In this document: positions 3,401 through 6,045 of the stretch, in pieces
Numbering within the stretch: position 1 is the first letter of the stretch
Layout: each line of letters begins with the position of its first letter
NCBI GenBank assembly: GCA_030740295.1
Contig: JASLXP010000470.1
Location: 1 to 6,045 of the forward strand
Origin: Planctomycetota bacterium
GTDB taxonomy: Bacteria; Planctomycetota; PUPC01; JACPCR01
DNA length: 6,045 nucleotides
Reading direction: 5' to 3'
Notes under the pieces: generated by a model
What the model was told of the DNA's origin: nothing
What the model saw: the letters and a program-made list of their open reading frames with translations, nothing else
Databases searched by the model: none
Translations under genes and position numbers: made by a program

Positions 3401-6045
3401 ATGCCTTCGCTCACGTTAACTCGACTGAGCTTTCTGGTCGCCGTAGCTGGTCTCTTTCCGCCGATGAACTGTCGGGGAGAGACGTTGGCGTCGCAGATTC
3501 TTGGCATGAAAGTTCGGGACAGTGGGCTGTGCGTCATTATCGGTTGCGGAAGTGAGGGGAATCCCGCCCTGGCGGCTGACCTGGCATCCACAGGCAAAAT
3601 GCTGGTACATGGCATCGCACTCGATGATGCCGCTCTGGAGCGCGCCCGAAGGGCTGTTTCCTCCGCTGGAGTCGACGGCGTGGCAACCATCGAGAAGCTG
3701 CCGATCAAGCCCCTGCCGTACCGGGACACTCTCGCCAACGTAGTGATTGTTGAAGACTTTAAGGCGGCTTCGATGGCTGGCTTTTCCCGGCGAGATGCCC
3801 TGCGTGTCCTGGCCCCCTTCGGGTCACTTTGTGTTCGGAAAAATGGGAAATGGGACATCTTCCGCAAGCCCTTGCCCAGAGAGATGGACGAGTGGACCCA
3901 TGGATCGCACGGCGCCGATGGCAACCTCGTCTCCAACGATAAAGTTGTCCGCTTTCCTGTTGGATTTCGCTGGCATGCCGGGCTTCCGATGAATATTCGG
4001 AACCCAAAAAGAACAGCCAATGCCTGGTCCAGCACCCGCGGGCTTGCCGTCGCCAGCGGACGCTGCTTTTCCCTTTCCACGACTGTCCTGGAGAACTTGG
4101 GGCCCACCTCTTACTCCGACCACGGCCTGGAACAATATGTGACCGCACGGGACGCCTTTAATGGGCTGTTCCTGTGGCGCAAGAGAATCGGGGCCACTTA
4201 CTATGGCGGGCTGTTCTATGCGAATCGAGCGCCCTTCGTTGCCGTCGGCGATGGTGTATACGTCGCTATGGGGGACGGGAAACTTGTGGCGCTGAGCGTG
4301 TCAACCGGCGAGGTGATGAGGACCTTTGATACGACCTACGCGCCGGGCAGGCTACTTGTAGACCGGCAAGTCGTCGCGGTTGCCACCTGGAAGGAGGGCA
4401 CAAAAGTTGGAGGCATTCATGGTGTGGACAGAAGGCGGATGGACTTCTCCGTCGCAGAAGGAACGGTCGAGGCATTCAGTGCACGGACCGGCGCGCGGCT
4501 CTGGCTGCTCGAGGAACTGGCCACCTCGATCGTCAGCAAGGACGGCATCCTTTTCATGGTCGTCCGGACGGGCGCAGACAAATTCGAGGAGATGAACCAG
4601 CGCAGGCGGAGGGGAGAGAAGCCCCTCACCAGGCCCCAGCAGGTTGTCGTCGCCGTGGACCTCAAGACCGGCAAGAGGCTCTGGGCGGTCACTTCGCAGG
4701 AACTTGGCTCGGGCGATGAGTATCTTCGACTGGACGCGGCCGGTCTCGGCATCGTAACAATAGCCCACAATAACGGCGCCAGGACTTCAGCTTTGTCGGC
4801 GAAGAACGGAAGAAGGGTGCTCCAGGCCAAGACCGGTTCGTACGCAGCCTTCTACGATGGCGCGCTCCATCTGGCCGGGCAGAAGTATGATTCATCAACT
4901 GGTAAGGCGAGCGAAGCATCCTCCATCCGACTGGGCGCGACAATCTGTACTCCAAATTACTTCGTGAACAACATCATTGTAGCCAACCGCGGGGGTGGCT
5001 TTCTGGTGAACGGCAAACGAGTCCTCTATGGCGGCGCGCGGGGCGGTTGCCTCTTTGCTTCCGTGCCGGCATACGGCGCCTTTTACACGCCTCAGAACTG
5101 GTGTGCCTGTGCCCCAGCCCAGATACCGGGATTCATCGTCTTCGGCCCCATTGACCATGAGCCGACGGCAAAGGAAATGGAGGTGTCGCCGCCCGTCGAA
5201 AAAGGCCCAGCCTATTCAGAGCTCAATTCGACGAAATCCGTGAATGACGCGGAGGTGCCGGAAGAAACCGGGAGCCAGGAATGGCCCATGTACCGCCTTG
5301 ATGCTTTGCGAAGCAACGCGACCGGCTCCGCTGCCCCTCAACAGCTTGATGTGCTCTGGGAGAAAGCCGTCGCGGCTAAGGCCCCGAGTGGGCTGGTCGG
5401 CACGAGTTGGCGAGAGTACCTGAACAGCCCGGTAACCGCTCCGGTCATTGCAGAAGGAATCGTGGTGATGGCCGCGATGGACAGGAATCAAGTCATCGCG
5501 CTGGACGCTGGTTCCGGTGAGGAGCTTTGGCGGGAGGCGGTCGGCGGCCGGGTCGATACTCCCCCCACTATCCACCAGGGCCTTTGCCTCTTTGGATCTC
5601 ATGACGGTTATGTGAATGCGCTGTCCAGCAAAGACGGCAGACTGGCCTGGCGGATGCGCGCAGCCCCCAGGGAGGAACGGATGGTCTCCTATGGCAAGGT
5701 CGAATCTCCCTGGCCAGTGATTGGGACTGTGCTCGTGGCAGACGGTATCGCCTATGCCTCCGCGGGACGCACCCAGGGGTCCGATGGGGGCCTCGTAGTG
5801 CGCGCCTTCGATCCGGCCACTGGAGAAATCGTTTGGTCGAATGCGCTTGCTCCGACGCAGGATGGGGGCAGCTACAGGCAGATGCGGAGGAATGACCTGT
5901 TGGTCAGAATTGATGATACGGTTCAGTTGATGGTCTCGAGGATGGACTCAAAGACTGGCGAATCCAGACCGAATCTCACTCTTGAACACGCGAAAAAACT
6001 GGCCCAGATACGGCAGAAAAGAGAACTGAAGAGAAGGCAGGAAGC
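3401..6045 (+). CDS. Exported methyltransferase-like / PQQ-type beta-propeller fusion protein, C-terminus cut off
   Basis: The frame is open from 3401 to the window end (881 codons). Residues 1-30 look like a signal peptide: R8, hydrophobic core 9-19, possible cleavage after A26-region or A30. Residues 32-150 resemble a SAM-methyltransferase Rossmann fold, with V45-I-I-G-C-G-S-E-G53, then L68-V-H-G-I-A-L-D-D76 and a L-P-Y-R-D-T-L-A-N-V-V segment. The linker M162-D-E-W-T-H167 leads into the propeller. Blade signatures include A249-R-D-A-F-N-G-L-F-L-W259, W628-P-M-Y-R632 opening the second half, A700-L-D-A-G-S-G-E-E-L-W710, E768-S-P-W-P-V773 and A788-G-R790. C550, C568 and C570 form a conserved-looking cysteine cluster. 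This architecture recurs in Planctomycetota-like genomes, usually at about 1,000-1,100 residues, so perhaps 150-200 are missing. The molecular function is unknown; the propeller probably binds a ligand or protein. No Shine-Dalgarno precedes 3401. A GTG at 3341 behind GGAAAG is an alternative start, but it would put 20 unusual residues before the signal peptide. Confidence 0.9.
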   Translation, partial: MPSLTLTRLSFLVAVAGLFPPMNCRGETLASQILGMKVRDSGLCVIIGCGSEGNPALAADLASTGKMLVHGIALDDAALERARRAVSSAGVDGVATIEKLPIKPLPYRDTLANVVIVEDFKAASMAGFSRRDALRVLAPFGSLCVRKNGKWDIFRKPLPREMDEWTHGSHGADGNLVSNDKVVRFPVGFRWHAGLPMNIRNPKRTANAWSSTRGLAVASGRCFSLSTTVLENLGPTSYSDHGLEQYVTARDAFNGLFLWRKRIGATYYGGLFYANRAPFVAVGDGVYVAMGDGKLVALSVSTGEVMRTFDTTYAPGRLLVDRQVVAVATWKEGTKVGGIHGVDRRRMDFSVAEGTVEAFSARTGARLWLLEELATSIVSKDGILFMVVRTGADKFEEMNQRRRRGEKPLTRPQQVVVAVDLKTGKRLWAVTSQELGSGDEYLRLDAAGLGIVTIAHNNGARTSALSAKNGRRVLQAKTGSYAAFYDGALHLAGQKYDSSTGKASEASSIRLGATICTPNYFVNNIIVANRGGGFLVNGKRVLYGGARGGCLFASVPAYGAFYTPQNWCACAPAQIPGFIVFGPIDHEPTAKEMEVSPPVEKGPAYSELNSTKSVNDAEVPEETGSQEWPMYRLDALRSNATGSAAPQQLDVLWEKAVAAKAPSGLVGTSWREYLNSPVTAPVIAEGIVVMAAMDRNQVIALDAGSGEELWREAVGGRVDTPPTIHQGLCLFGSHDGYVNALSSKDGRLAWRMRAAPREERMVSYGKVESPWPVIGTVLVADGIAYASAGRTQGSDGGLVVRAFDPATGEIVWSNALAPTQDGGSYRQMRRNDLLVRIDDTVQLMVSRMDSKTGESRPNLTLEHAKKLAQIRQKRELKRRQE

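Noticed and set aside
3401..3475. Lipoprotein signal with C24 as the lipidated residue
   Set aside because: The residues before C24 are P-P-M-N, which do not fit a lipobox (L-A/S-G/A-C).
3346..4107. 253-codon open frame on the minus strand opposite the propeller gene
   Set aside because: It is low in hydrophobic organisation, rich in R, S, P and T, and lies antisense to a frame with clear signal peptide and domain motifs. It is a compositional shadow.

Overview
The window looks like a chromosome fragment from an uncultured or environmental bacterium of the Planctomycetota / Verrucomicrobiota-Lentisphaerota type, or a similar deep-branching phylum. The evidence is the gene content rather than any marker gene. 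It holds a secreted methyltransferase-like/PQQ-propeller fusion, a Gfo/Idh/MocA oxidoreductase, a non-HemE uroporphyrinogen-decarboxylase-family protein and a secreted concanavalin-like domain protein, a combination that recurs in those phyla. No rRNA, tRNA, transposase, CRISPR array or phage gene is visible.

Layout. Three genes lie on the minus strand, read right to left: a Gfo/Idh/MocA-family dehydrogenase (3034 to 1901), a URO-D superfamily protein (1751 to 633), and the N-terminal 162 residues of an exported concanavalin-fold protein resembling the DUF1080 / 3-keto-disaccharide hydrolase family (486 to 1, cut by the left edge). They are co-directional but separated by about 125-150 bp, so they may form one loose transcription unit or several. 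Divergently, on the plus strand, a very large gene runs from about 3401 off the right edge (at least 881 codons). It encodes a signal peptide, a Rossmann methyltransferase-like domain and a PQQ-type beta-propeller. Between the two divergent sides, 3035-3400 is a 366-bp noncoding region rich in inverted repeats and GAATC/GATTC half-sites. It is the natural place for promoters and operators serving both directions.

How the genes may work together (inference). An NAD(P)-dependent sugar oxidoreductase next to a secreted DUF1080-like protein fits oxidation-based (keto-sugar) glycoside processing. The URO-D protein lacks the HemE signature and carries possible zinc-thiol methyltransferase-type ligands, so it is more likely a C1/methyl-transfer or unknown catabolic enzyme than a haem enzyme. 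The large propeller protein is probably exported and its function is not established. Both the left and right genes are incomplete.
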